Assembly: GCA_039030335.1 (NCBI GenBank)
Contig: JBCCEJ010000002.1
Coordinates: 117,887 to 181,886, forward strand
Origin: JBCCEJ01 sp039030335
GTDB lineage: Bacteria > Pseudomonadota > Gammaproteobacteria > HK1
DNA length: 64,000 bases
Direction: 5' to 3'
Each line of letters opens with the position of its first letter. Position 1 is the stretch's first letter. A program made the translations under genes and the position numbers. Under the pieces are notes generated by a model. It was not told the DNA's origin, did no database searches, and saw only the letters and a list, made by a program, of their open reading frames with translations. Positions 25,313 to 33,976 of this stretch are shown here, in pieces.

Positions 25313-25846
25313 ATGACGGTTCTATTCGCAATACGGCGTCTGCTCTATCGGGTGGCAACGGTTGCCAACGCCGCCGGAACCCTGGTCGTACTGGTGCTCG
25401 TCGCAGTCGTCAACTTTGATGTCGTCGCGCGCGGTGCGTTCAACGCACCTTTTCGAGGCGCGGTCGAGGTCGTTCAGTTTTCGATGGTGCTCATCGTCTT
25501 CCTGCAACTTCCCGACGTCGTGCGTGTTGGCAGGCTGACGCGGTCAGATGGACTGCTGACCGTTCTCGGCGCGTCCTACCCTGCGTTTCGCCGCCTCCTG
25601 CAAGGCGGCATCGATGCGCTTTCCGCGGTCCTGATGATGTTGATCGCAGTGACGACATGGCCCGAGGTGCTGGACGCCTGGGAGACCCGGGACTATTTCG
25701 GCACGCCTGGTGTGTTCACGGCACCGTGGTGGCCGGTCAAGCTCGCCATTTTCTTCAGCGCGTCGATGTGTAGTGCGTTGTTCGCATTGCACGTCTTGCT
25801 CGGACCCCACGTGCCTGACGACACGTCGGCGGCTGGGGAGACCTGA
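25313..25846 (+). CDS. TRAP transporter small permease (DctQ type)
   Basis: A 177-residue inner-membrane protein with four hydrophobic segments (about residues 15-37, 45-67, 90-112 and 138-160). The family pattern NFDVVARGAFNAPFRGAVEVVQFSMVLIVFLQLPDVV is present; its Asn/Arg-rich helix is conserved in DctQ proteins. DctQ bridges the binding protein and large permease. It begins 161 nt after the binding-protein stop, beyond the hairpin, with no strong ribosome site. Its stop lies only 2 nt before the DctM-type start, so these two are coupled. Confidence 0.88.
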   Translation: MTVLFAIRRLLYRVATVANAAGTLVVLVLVAVVNFDVVARGAFNAPFRGAVEVVQFSMVLIVFLQLPDVVRVGRLTRSDGLLTVLGASYPAFRRLLQGGIDALSAVLMMLIAVTTWPEVLDAWETRDYFGTPGVFTAPWWPVKLAIFFSASMCSALFALHVLLGPHVPDDTSAAGET

Positions 25847-25848
25847 GC

Positions 25849-27156
25849 ATGTCACCTCTCGAGATCGGTCTCATCTCGGTCGTCGCGATCGTCTGTCTCA
25901 TCTATATCGGCGTTTACATACCAGTCGCGTTGGGTGTGGTTTCGTTCGTTTCGATCTGGCTTATGCGAGACAACTTCGACCTGGCGATGAATCTGCTCAA
26001 GGTGGCAGTGGGCGACAGCGTGATGGAGTACGCTTTTGCAACTGTCCCCCTGTTTACGTTCATGGGTCTGGTCGTTTCCAAGGCTGGCCTCGGCACCGAT
26101 GTCTACGCCGTCATGAACGACCTGTTTCGAAAGGTGCGCGGTGGTGTCGGTATGGCAACGGTTGGCGCGAACGCCGTGTTTGCCGCCGTAACCGGGTCTT
26201 CGATCGCGTCCGCTTCGGTGTTTACCCGCGTCGCCGTACCGGAGATGCGTCGTCTGCGCTACAACAAACGGTTTGCCGTAGGGGTCGTGGCCGGTTCCTC
26301 CGTTCTCGGCATGATCATTCCGCCGTCCGCGATGCTGATCATTTACTCATTCGTGGCCGAACAGTCGGTCGGGCAGATGTTCCTCGCCGGGATCGGGCCC
26401 GGCATCTTGCTGGCGGTCGCCTATATCGGCGCAATCTTTGCCATGGGGCGATTGACACCGGGATTCGTTGGTGGTGGTCAGCAAGCGGACACACCGCAAC
26501 TGACGCTGCCGGAAATTGCGCAGAAGACGTTTCCGATTGTCGCGCTCATCTTTATTGTGCTGGGTGGCATCTACGCAGGTTGGCTGACCCCCGTGGAAGC
26601 CGGCGCTGGCGGTTCGGCCGTGGCGCTGGTGATCGCGATGTTACGCGGACGTTTCACGTTGCGTGACTTCTGGGATGCGCTCATTGAAACCGGACATATC
26701 ACGGCGTCGATCCTCTTTCTGATTACGACGGCATCTATCTACAGCCGGATGCTGGGGCTTGCGGCCCTGCCCAACGAACTGGGCGATCTCATCAACAGCT
26801 ATGAACTCGGGTTTGTCGGGATCATGGTCGTGTATGTGCTGTTGATGCTGTTTCTGGGCACGCTGCTGGATACGGCGTCGATCATTTTGATCGTGGTGCC
26901 GCTGTTCCTGCCGATTGTGGAAGCGCTCGGGATGAGTCTCGTGTGGTTTGGCATCATCACCGTCGTGGGCGCGGAGATCGGCCTGCTGACCCCGCCACTC
27001 GGCATTTCCTGTTTCGTCATCAAAGCCACACTGGATGATCCTGACATCAAGCTGAAAGACGTATTTCTCGGGGCGTTGCCATTTGCTCTCGTCATGCTCG
27101 TCGTGTTGGTGGCACTGATCGCCTTTCCCTGGATCAGCCTGGGCATTTTGCAATAG
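25849..27156 (+). CDS. TRAP transporter large permease (DctM type)
   Basis: A 435-residue polytopic membrane protein with about 11-12 hydrophobic segments. It is the sodium-coupled transport subunit of the TRAP system. Family marks: MEYAFATVPLFTFMGLVVSKAG, GGVGMATVGANAVFAAVTGSSIASASVF, GVVAGSSVLGMIIPPSAMLIIYSFVAEQSVGQMFLAGIGPGI, and GAEIGLLTPPLGISCFVIKA near the C-terminus. It starts 2 nt after the small permease gene; GGAGACC is the ribosome site. The intradiol dioxygenase gene follows after 15 nt, so import and ring cleavage are probably co-transcribed. Confidence 0.92.
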   Translation: MSPLEIGLISVVAIVCLIYIGVYIPVALGVVSFVSIWLMRDNFDLAMNLLKVAVGDSVMEYAFATVPLFTFMGLVVSKAGLGTDVYAVMNDLFRKVRGGVGMATVGANAVFAAVTGSSIASASVFTRVAVPEMRRLRYNKRFAVGVVAGSSVLGMIIPPSAMLIIYSFVAEQSVGQMFLAGIGPGILLAVAYIGAIFAMGRLTPGFVGGGQQADTPQLTLPEIAQKTFPIVALIFIVLGGIYAGWLTPVEAGAGGSAVALVIAMLRGRFTLRDFWDALIETGHITASILFLITTASIYSRMLGLAALPNELGDLINSYELGFVGIMVVYVLLMLFLGTLLDTASIILIVVPLFLPIVEALGMSLVWFGIITVVGAEIGLLTPPLGISCFVIKATLDDPDIKLKDVFLGALPFALVMLVVLVALIAFPWISLGILQ

Positions 27157-27171
27157 CGAGGCACGCGCACG

Positions 27172-28038
27172 ATGCGTTCAGTAACGGCCGAAACGATTAC
27201 CGAGGCATTTCTCGGCTACTTTGGCGATGAGGTGAACCCGCGCACTCACCAGTTGATGGAGAGGCTTGCACATCATGTGCACGAGTTTGCGAAGGAGGTC
27301 GAACTCACACATGACGAATGGCGCGCGTGTATCGAGTTCCTGACGGAGGTGGGTAACATCACGACCGCAGAACGAAACGAGTTCGTGTTGTTGTCGGACG
27401 TGCTCGGACTTTCGTCCCTGGTCGATATGATCCACTCAGATCCGCACGGCACTTCGTCCAGCGTATTGGGACCCTTCCACATATCCAATCCACCCAGGTT
27501 GCCTTACGGCGGCGATCTGAAGCGGGACAACGACGGCGAACTCGTATTGGTTCAGGGGCGTGTGGTCGGCCCGGCCGGAGAACCGATCTCCGGCGCGGAG
27601 CTGGATATCTGGCAGACGGCGACCAACGGTATGTACTCGAGTCAGGATGACGCGCAGGATACCTTCAATTTCCACGGCCTGATGACTACGGACGAGTCAG
27701 GCCGGTACGCATTCACTACCGTCAAACCCGTTCCCTATACGGTCCCAACAGACGGGCCAGTTGGCCGAATTCTGGACGCCACAGGGCGACATCCCTGGCG
27801 GCCATCGCATCTACACGTCATTGCGCGAGCGCAGGGGTTTCGTACGTTGGTGACGGAGATTTTTCCCGACGACGACCCCTACCTGGATCAAGATACGGTG
27901 TTTGGCGTGCGCTCGGATCTCGTGATGCGCTACCAGGCGCGCGCGGCCGCCGAGTTTCCTGATGGCATGGTCTTGAGTGGGCAGGTTGAAACGGCTTTCG
28001 AACAGGTCGACTTCGATTTACGCCTGGTCGCCGATTAA
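27172..28038 (+). CDS. Intradiol ring-cleavage dioxygenase (hydroxyquinol/catechol 1,2-dioxygenase type)
   Basis: A 288-residue non-haem Fe(III) enzyme. The N-terminal helical dimerisation domain (1-100) is the one found in catechol and hydroxyquinol 1,2-dioxygenases. The catalytic beta-sandwich has the four iron ligands NGMYSS (Tyr155), PVPYTVP (Tyr189) and RPSHLHVIA (His213, His215). LGPFHISNPPRLPYGGDL and GRVVGPAGEPISGAELDIWQT are also typical. It opens the ring between the two hydroxyls to give a muconate or maleylacetate. Hydroxyquinol is plausible, but the pocket cannot be read by eye. It ends the TRAP operon and overlaps the opposing GntR gene by 4 nt. Confidence 0.92.
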   Translation: MRSVTAETITEAFLGYFGDEVNPRTHQLMERLAHHVHEFAKEVELTHDEWRACIEFLTEVGNITTAERNEFVLLSDVLGLSSLVDMIHSDPHGTSSSVLGPFHISNPPRLPYGGDLKRDNDGELVLVQGRVVGPAGEPISGAELDIWQTATNGMYSSQDDAQDTFNFHGLMTTDESGRYAFTTVKPVPYTVPTDGPVGRILDATGRHPWRPSHLHVIARAQGFRTLVTEIFPDDDPYLDQDTVFGVRSDLVMRYQARAAAEFPDGMVLSGQVETAFEQVDFDLRLVAD

Positions 28039-28772
28039 TCGATCTTCGGGGACAGGAAGCTGCCAGTACGGCGATAGTGTGACAACAGAGCCTCTACGGC
28101 CGCATCGGCGTCTCTGTCCAATGCGGCCTGCATGATGTCCTGATGCTCGCGCTGAATGTTGCGGCGTGGGTAAGCCTGACGTCCAGCGAGGTGACGGTAG
28201 CGAATGTTCTGGTCGTAGAGTTCGGTACAGAAGCGGAGCATGATGCTCGAGCCACAGGCACTCAAGAGCGCGAAATGAAAGGTTCGGTGGCAGTCTTCCC
28301 AGGCGTTCGGGCCGTTCGTCGCGTCTTCGCCTCCGTGACGCGGAATGCGCGACAAGCGGTAATGACTCAAAACGATGGTTTCTTCCCAGTCGGGCCCACC
28401 ATTGGCGATCGACTCTCTGAGCGCGCGCTCTTCCAGCCAGGCGCGGGTAGTCAACAGTTCCTGAAACGCGGCTTCGCTCGCCACGGCGACGCGAAAACCG
28501 CGCTGGTCGATGCGCTCCACGAGACGGTCTGAGGTCAGCAGGCTGAGGGCTTCGCGAATCGGACTGGTCCCGGTATCGAGGCGCGCTCTAAGTTCGGAAA
28601 TCTTGAGCCGGCTGCCCGGTGGCAGTAGTCCACAGATGATGTCCGAGCGCAGTCGCTCGTACACTTGCGCCGTCATGGACTGTGCCGAGTCCGTCGTGGG
28701 TCTGTCGAAAGGTTCGTCAATCACGTTGTTGAACTGCCCACCAGCGCCAGCATTGGTGGCACTCAGGCTCAA
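28035..28772 (-). CDS. GntR family transcriptional regulator (FadR/FCD type)
   Basis: A 245-residue repressor-type protein. The winged helix-turn-helix is MTAQVYERLRSDIICGLLPPGSRLKISELRARLDTGTSPIREALSLLTSDRLVERIDQRGFRVA (33-96). The FCD effector domain follows, with REDCHRTFHFALLSACGS-like motifs and the His metal ligands expected there (HRTFH, HYR...). It lies between the intradiol dioxygenase and the iol genes and probably controls one or both. The long start is a TTG at 28772. GTG at 28724 or ATG at 28676 are credible alternatives, because family members usually have 10-20 residues before the helix-turn-helix. Confidence 0.9.
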   Translation of the reverse strand: MSLSATNAGAGGQFNNVIDEPFDRPTTDSAQSMTAQVYERLRSDIICGLLPPGSRLKISELRARLDTGTSPIREALSLLTSDRLVERIDQRGFRVAVASEAAFQELLTTRAWLEERALRESIANGGPDWEETIVLSHYRLSRIPRHGGEDATNGPNAWEDCHRTFHFALLSACGSSIMLRFCTELYDQNIRYRHLAGRQAYPRRNIQREHQDIMQAALDRDADAAVEALLSHYRRTGSFLSPKID

Positions 28773-28827
28773 GTCTAACAGTTTGCGCCCTCTCGCTTCA
28801 TCGCGGCCTGTCGACTGCGTGGACCGG

Positions 28828-29733
28828 TCAGGCTTTCAGCTCGTAGCCCGCGGCCTCCAGTGCAGTTCGCATGGCGTCAAAACCGATGCGCGCGAAGTGG
28901 GCAGGTGGCGCGAGGGCAGGGTCCTGCTCCGCCTCGACGACAAACCATCCTTCGTAACCGATGTCGGCGAGACGTTTTGCAAGCCGGGCAAAGTCGAGTG
29001 CGCCGTCACCGGGGACGGTGAAGGCACCTTGCAAAACAGCATCGAGAAAACTCTGGCGGCCGCGGTCGAGCCCGGCCACGACCTCGGCTCGGATGTCCTT
29101 GACATGAACGTGCGCAATTCTCGTCGGATAGCGTGCGGCGATGTCCACGGCGTCGCCGCCGGCAAACGCAAGATGTCCACTGTCGAGTGTCAAGCCAACC
29201 GCATCTGAAGTTTCATCCAGCAGCAGTTCCAGTTCCCGCTGCGTCTCTATCACCGTGCCCATATGGTGATGAAACGCAAGCGGCAAGCCTTCGCCGCGAC
29301 AGAATTCGGCGAACCGGTTCAACTTTTGCGCGTAGCGGCGAAGGGCATCGTCGGAGAGCCGCCGGCGAGTGTCCAGCGCGGCGTGGCGTACATTCTGGAT
29401 GGTGCCGGCCGTTTCGCCGTATACCAGGCACGCGGCGCCAACGTTCAGAAAGAGATCGATTTGTGATCGGGCCCGGGCGCATTCCGATTCGAAGTTGTTG
29501 TCGAGGACGGTGCCGGAATACCAGCCCGACACCAGACTCAGATCGAAGGTCTTCAGAACCCGGCTGAGAGCCTCAGCCGAGCGCGGGAATTTCCCGCCCG
29601 TCTCCACGCCGGTAAAGCCGGCGGCCCGGGCATCGCTCAGGCACGTTTCGAGCGTTGTCTCACCACCGAGTTCCGGCAGGTCGTCGTTGCTCCAGGCGAT
29701 GGGGGCGATTCCGAGTTTGGCTTCGAGCGTCAC
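28828..29733 (-). CDS. iolE: Inosose dehydratase-like sugar isomerase/epimerase (IolE)
   Basis: A 301-residue TIM-barrel (AP endonuclease 2 superfamily) protein with the IolE opening LGIAPIAWSNDDLPELGGETTLE. It has GFTGVETGGKFPR, LAFHHHMGTVIET, LTLDSGHLAFAGGD, HVHVKDI and a closing WFVVEAEQDP, the metal-ligand set of this family (Glu, Asp, His, Glu). IolE dehydrates scyllo-inosose to the 1,2-dione that IolD hydrolyses. Its GTG start lies 3 nt after the iolD stop, so the two are translated together. Because iolB, iolC and iolJ are absent here, action on another keto-cyclitol or keto-sugar remains possible. Confidence 0.87.
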   Translation of the reverse strand: MTLEAKLGIAPIAWSNDDLPELGGETTLETCLSDARAAGFTGVETGGKFPRSAEALSRVLKTFDLSLVSGWYSGTVLDNNFESECARARSQIDLFLNVGAACLVYGETAGTIQNVRHAALDTRRRLSDDALRRYAQKLNRFAEFCRGEGLPLAFHHHMGTVIETQRELELLLDETSDAVGLTLDSGHLAFAGGDAVDIAARYPTRIAHVHVKDIRAEVVAGLDRGRQSFLDAVLQGAFTVPGDGALDFARLAKRLADIGYEGWFVVEAEQDPALAPPAHFARIGFDAMRTALEAAGYELKA

Positions 29734-29736
29734 CGG

Positions 29737-31584
29737 TCAGACTCCGACACGTTGCGTCGCCCGGATCGCGTCCTGTTCGGCGCGGGCTTCCCGCACCGTC
29801 TCGCGTTCGCTGACCTCCGGAACGCCGACGTCCCAACTGGCATCGCCGGGAGTCCATTGGTACGCATCTGTCACGATGGTGATGACGGTCGTGCGATCTG
29901 TCGTCTTCGCCCATTCCAACGCGGCCTCGAGGTCTGTGAGACTTTCGGCCTTACGGGTCAGTGCGCCCATCGATGCGGCGTGTTGGGCGAAATCGACGGC
30001 GAAGGCTTCCTTGACCCGGCAGTCCGAAATCAGATTGTTGAACGAGGCGCTGCCTTTGAAGTTCTGCAGACGATTGATGACTGCGAAACCGCCGTTGTCA
30101 CACACCACCACGATCATCTTGTGTCCGGTCAGGACCGACGAATAGATGTCCGAGTTCATCATCAGATAGGAGCCGTCACCAGTCAGCACGTAGGGCGTAC
30201 GCGATGGGTCCGCCATGGCCGCACCCCAGCCCGCGGCGAGTTCGTAGCCCATGCACGAGAAACCGAACTCGCAATCGAAGGTTCCCGGGGCCTTGACCTT
30301 CCAACCCTTGCTCACCTCGCCAGGCAGGCCTCCAGCGGCGGCTACCATCAGGTCCCGATCACCGGCCATACGGTTGACCACGCCGACGACCTGCGCGTAG
30401 GTCGGTAGCGGTGCGTTGTCAGGTTTCTGATGCGCGTCCACGAGTGCGTTCCAGTCCGCAAACCGTGCCGCCGCCTGCGCCATCCAGGTGTCGGGCGCCC
30501 GCCAGTCGCCCAGCGCCTGACCCAGCTCGTTGATCGATTCGAGAGCATCACCGATCACAGACCTCGCGCGATGTTTGGTCGCGTCCCATCGGGCTGCGTT
30601 CACTGAGATGAAACGGGCGTCGGGCGCAAAAGCGGTCCAGGACCCTGTTGTGAAATCCTGCAGGCGTGTACCGATGGCAAGCACGACGTCAGCTTCGGCC
30701 GCCAGTTCGTTCGCGGAAGTAGAACCTACAACACCGATTGGGCCGACGTGCGCGGGGTGGTCGTGCGACACAGCGCCTTTGCCGGCGATGGTCTCCGCCA
30801 TGGGAATGCCGCGCGCCGTCGCAAAACCTGCCACCGCAGTCTCTGCCTGTGAGTATCGTACCCCGCCGCCGGAGATGATGAGCGGCCGCCTGGCCGTCGC
30901 GAGAAGTGCCGCCGCATCGGCGATTTCAGTACGGTCCGGTCTGGGCCGGCGCTGGGTGTGTACGGTGGGCGCGAAGAATGCCTCAGGATAGTCGAAGGCC
31001 AACTCCTGAGTATCCTGGCAAAGGCCCAGGAATGCCGGGCCACAGTCGGCTGGGTCCAGCATGACCGCGATTGCCTGCGGCAGTGACGAGAGGATCTGCT
31101 CCGGATGCGTGATGCGGTCCCAGTAGCGTGTAACCGCCTTGAATGCATCGTTGACGCTGACAGTCGGATTACCGAAGTGCTCGACCTGCTGCAGAACCGG
31201 GTCGGGGCGCCGGTTGGCGAATACGTCGCCACTCAACAGAAGTATCGGCAAGCGGTTCGCGTGCGCGACCGCCGCGGCCGTAACCATGTTGGTTGCGCCG
31301 GGCCCGATGGAACTGGTTGCGATCATGATCTGGCGCCGCCGCCTGGCTTTGGCGTAGGCAATGCCGGCGAGCGCCATCGACTGCTCGTTTTGCCCGCGCC
31401 AGGTGGGCAGCTGGTGCTGGCATGTCTCCAGCGCTTCCGCCAGGCACGTCACGTTGCCGTGCCCGAAGATGCCGAAGACGCCGCCGAAGAGCGGTTCCTG
31501 TCGACCATCGATTTCGGTGTACTGACTGCAGAGGTAGCGGACCAGTGCCTGGGCCATCGTGAGTCTGACGGTGCGATTGTTCAT
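29737..31584 (-). CDS. iolD: ThDP-dependent 3D-trihydroxycyclohexane-1,2-dione acylhydrolase (IolD)
   Basis: A 615-residue ThDP enzyme. The N-terminal half has FGIFGHGNVTCLAEAL and NEQSMALAGIAYAKARRRRQ with the catalytic Glu of the HExxA-type site (here NEQS), then ATSSIGPGATNMVTAAAVAH. The C-terminal half has the ThDP motif GDGSYLMMNSDIYSSVLTGHKMIVVVCDNGGF. IolD opens the six-membered ring of the dione made by IolE. The frame reaches a TTG at 31605, but the ATG at 31584 gives the family N-terminus (MNNRTVRLTMAQALVRYL). It is first in the minus-strand iolD-iolE unit and diverges from iolG. Confidence 0.9.
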   Translation of the reverse strand: MNNRTVRLTMAQALVRYLCSQYTEIDGRQEPLFGGVFGIFGHGNVTCLAEALETCQHQLPTWRGQNEQSMALAGIAYAKARRRRQIMIATSSIGPGATNMVTAAAVAHANRLPILLLSGDVFANRRPDPVLQQVEHFGNPTVSVNDAFKAVTRYWDRITHPEQILSSLPQAIAVMLDPADCGPAFLGLCQDTQELAFDYPEAFFAPTVHTQRRPRPDRTEIADAAALLATARRPLIISGGGVRYSQAETAVAGFATARGIPMAETIAGKGAVSHDHPAHVGPIGVVGSTSANELAAEADVVLAIGTRLQDFTTGSWTAFAPDARFISVNAARWDATKHRARSVIGDALESINELGQALGDWRAPDTWMAQAAARFADWNALVDAHQKPDNAPLPTYAQVVGVVNRMAGDRDLMVAAAGGLPGEVSKGWKVKAPGTFDCEFGFSCMGYELAAGWGAAMADPSRTPYVLTGDGSYLMMNSDIYSSVLTGHKMIVVVCDNGGFAVINRLQNFKGSASFNNLISDCRVKEAFAVDFAQHAASMGALTRKAESLTDLEAALEWAKTTDRTTVITIVTDAYQWTPGDASWDVGVPEVSERETVREARAEQDAIRATQRVGV

Positions 31585-31878
31585 AGTTGCGCTCAGAATC
31601 CTCAAGAACCGTTGGTCCGCGAAGTGGCCGCCTGGTCAGTGACAATGACTGCGCAGCGCAGCGCAGCCAGCGAGCGCCACGCCAGACGCCAGATGAGTCG
31701 TGCGTAATCGTAATCGGGACGACGTGCCGAAGTCTGCAAGATTCACTTGCCCGAGCGCGACGGGTTAGTTTGATGCGTGGCGCGCCGACCGTTTCGCCAG
31801 ACCATGACTGGCACCGGGGGAATGGCGACCGGAAGAGGCGAAGTTAATCAGAACAAAGCAACTTGGAGGGTATGGGGC

Positions 31879-32889
31879 ATGCGCATCGCAGTCCTCGGAC
31901 TCGGCCGCATCGGCCTGATGCACGCCGGAAATATTGCCCGGCACCACACGCTGGCGCTGGCCGGGGTCCACGACCTGGACAGGCACGTGGCCGTCGCGGC
32001 GGCCGAGACACTGAGTACCCAGGTGTACGCACATCTGGAAGCCGTTTTTGCCGATGAAGATGCTGAGGCATTGTTGATCGCCACGCCAACGGATACGCAT
32101 GCCGACCTGATCGAGCGTGCGGTCGAATGCGGCAAAGCGGTGTTTTGTGAAAAGCCTGTCGATTTGTCGCTCAGGCGGGCGTCAGCCTGCGCCGCCGCAG
32201 TAGCTGGGCGTGGAGTGCCCGTGCAGATCGGATTCAACCGGCGCTTTGACCCTGGCCACCGCGGCGCGAGAGAAGCACTTCGCGCCGGCGAGATCGGCGC
32301 GTTGCATCAGGTGCTCATCACGTCTCGCGATCCTGGTCTGCCGCCCCGCGAGTATCTGATGAGTGCCGGAGGACTGCTGCGCGACATGACGATTCATGAT
32401 TTCGACCTGGCACGATTCCTGTTACCGAGCGAACCGGTCGAGGTGTACGCCGTGGCGGACGCCCTGGTCGACCCGGCGTTGGGCAAGGCGCTCGGCGAGG
32501 TCGACTCCGCAATGCTGATCCTCCGTACTGCCGACGGGTGTATGTGTCATATCAACAACTCGCGAGCGGCTGTTTACGGCTACGATCAGCGGGTCGAACT
32601 GCTGGGTGATGAGGGCATGCTCGTAAGCGATAACCGGCGGCCCCACGAACTGCGCCGGTACGGCGCCCGCGCCACCGGCGTCGCGGCGCCGTACCTGCAC
32701 TTCTTCATCGAGCGCTACCACGATTCCTTCGTGGCGGAACTGGAGGCCTTCGCACAATGTGTGGCCGACTCCACAGAGCCGGAAGTGGGTCTGAACGACG
32801 GAGTTGCCGCGCTCAGACTGGCGGAAGCGGCTTACCTGTCGATGCGCGAGCGGCGTGCCGTCTCGGTAGACGAAGTCGAACTTGCGTGA
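31879..32889 (+). CDS. iolG: Inositol 2-dehydrogenase-like Gfo/Idh/MocA oxidoreductase
   Basis: A 336-residue NAD(P) enzyme. The Rossmann domain starts MRIAVLGLGRIGLMHAGNI (dinucleotide loop GLGRIG). The EKP catalytic motif is at 91-93 (VFCEKPVDLS), and DMTIHDFDLARFLL carries the active-site Asp and His. These match inositol 2-dehydrogenase, which makes scyllo-inosose for IolE. TTGGAGGG (31863-31870) lies 8 nt before the ATG at 31879. The open frame begins at 31777, but homology and the ribosome site favour the later start. It is divergent from iolD-iolE, separated by a 294-bp region that should hold both promoters. Confidence 0.87.
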   Translation: MRIAVLGLGRIGLMHAGNIARHHTLALAGVHDLDRHVAVAAAETLSTQVYAHLEAVFADEDAEALLIATPTDTHADLIERAVECGKAVFCEKPVDLSLRRASACAAAVAGRGVPVQIGFNRRFDPGHRGAREALRAGEIGALHQVLITSRDPGLPPREYLMSAGGLLRDMTIHDFDLARFLLPSEPVEVYAVADALVDPALGKALGEVDSAMLILRTADGCMCHINNSRAAVYGYDQRVELLGDEGMLVSDNRRPHELRRYGARATGVAAPYLHFFIERYHDSFVAELEAFAQCVADSTEPEVGLNDGVAALRLAEAAYLSMRERRAVSVDEVELA

Positions 32890-32939
32890 GTCATGTTGAC
32901 GCGGAGGTGGTGCGTCCACAGGCCGTGGCTTCCAACACT

Positions 32940-33830
32940 TCAGGCGTCGTCACGACTGAGTGCCTGCGCAAGGCAGTGCACGCCTCCGCCACCGAGTGTG
33001 AACATCGACATGTCCGGGTCGAATACTTCGAAGCCAAGTGCGCGCATTTTCTCGTTCAAGTCACGCGAGCTGCTCATTGAGAGGACCTTGTCGTTGCCGA
33101 GCGAGACGAGGTTCGCCCCGAGCTCTTTGGCTTCCCTGTAGCTGACTTCAACAAATTCGAAACCGCGGCCACGGAGCAGTGCTACCAGCCACGTTTCCAT
33201 AGCATCGACGCACGCAACCAGGAGCTTGGCGGCGAGCGGCACTACCAACCCGTCCATATGCACGAACTCTCGCGAAATTGGTGCGACCAGAGCTTCCCAG
33301 CCTTCCGCGCGAACGTGTTCTGCAATCTGCTCCGATCCGGCCTGCTCGGAACGCTCGCCGCAATAGCCGAGCAGGACCAGACCTGGCTCGAGAATGTTGA
33401 AATCGCCACCCTCGAAGTGGGCGGCCGTTGCGTACTGCCAGATGGGAATCTGATTTTGCTGATAGAACCGAATCGCCGTGACGTAGTCGGCGCGCCGGCT
33501 TTTCAACTGCATGTGGCAGATCAATGCTCCCCACGGCGTCATTGCGCTCGAATCGCGGGCGAAGAAGTTGCGGTGAAGGACGGGGTCAGCATCGAGGTAA
33601 TGACACTGCACGTCATTCGACTCATAGATCGCGACCATCTCGGCGTGCTGCGCCATGGCGGTCTGCAGGTTGAACTCGACGCCAGTGTGCATCTGGTTAT
33701 TGAGCGTGCGCTGGGTGATCGGCCCGGCATCGATCCACCGGTAGTACTCCGGCTTGCCGAGGAGCACGTGCCGGAGCGGCGCGAAATCGTTGTTGATACC
33801 CCAGCACGATTTGAGATCAGGGTTGTTCAA
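32940..33830 (-). CDS. Arginine deiminase-superfamily amidinohydrolase (DDAH-like)
   Basis: A 296-residue guanidino-group-modifying enzyme fold. Numbered from the chosen start, FFARDSS (89-95) is the substrate guanidine/carboxylate contact, HFEGGD (138-143) carries Glu140, EFVHMDG has His191, and GGGGVHCLAQ has the nucleophile Cys286. This triad hydrolyses or transfers amidino groups; DDAH splits methylarginine to citrulline and an amine. A longer frame reaches an ATG at 33887, but the TTG at 33830 follows CAGGAGAG and gives the natural N-terminus. It lies downstream of, and parallel to, the TauD gene (146-nt gap). Exact substrate unknown. Confidence 0.85.
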   Translation of the reverse strand: MNNPDLKSCWGINNDFAPLRHVLLGKPEYYRWIDAGPITQRTLNNQMHTGVEFNLQTAMAQHAEMVAIYESNDVQCHYLDADPVLHRNFFARDSSAMTPWGALICHMQLKSRRADYVTAIRFYQQNQIPIWQYATAAHFEGGDFNILEPGLVLLGYCGERSEQAGSEQIAEHVRAEGWEALVAPISREFVHMDGLVVPLAAKLLVACVDAMETWLVALLRGRGFEFVEVSYREAKELGANLVSLGNDKVLSMSSSRDLNEKMRALGFEVFDPDMSMFTLGGGGVHCLAQALSRDDA

Positions 33831-33976
33831 GCAAAGCTCTCCTGGTCTTTGGTTGCAAAGCCTGGATCTGATGGTGGCCGATGGCATTTACACGGTGGTG
33901 ACGTGACCGGATTTCCGCTTTGCCACTCCGGCCAAGTTTCACGCAGGCGGCGGCGAAAAACTCAGATCGACGCAGT

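Noticed and set aside
31651..31666. GCGCA repeated three times in the iolD-iolG gap
   Set aside because: Short, simple and GC-rich. It can arise by chance and has no symmetry or spacing typical of an operator.
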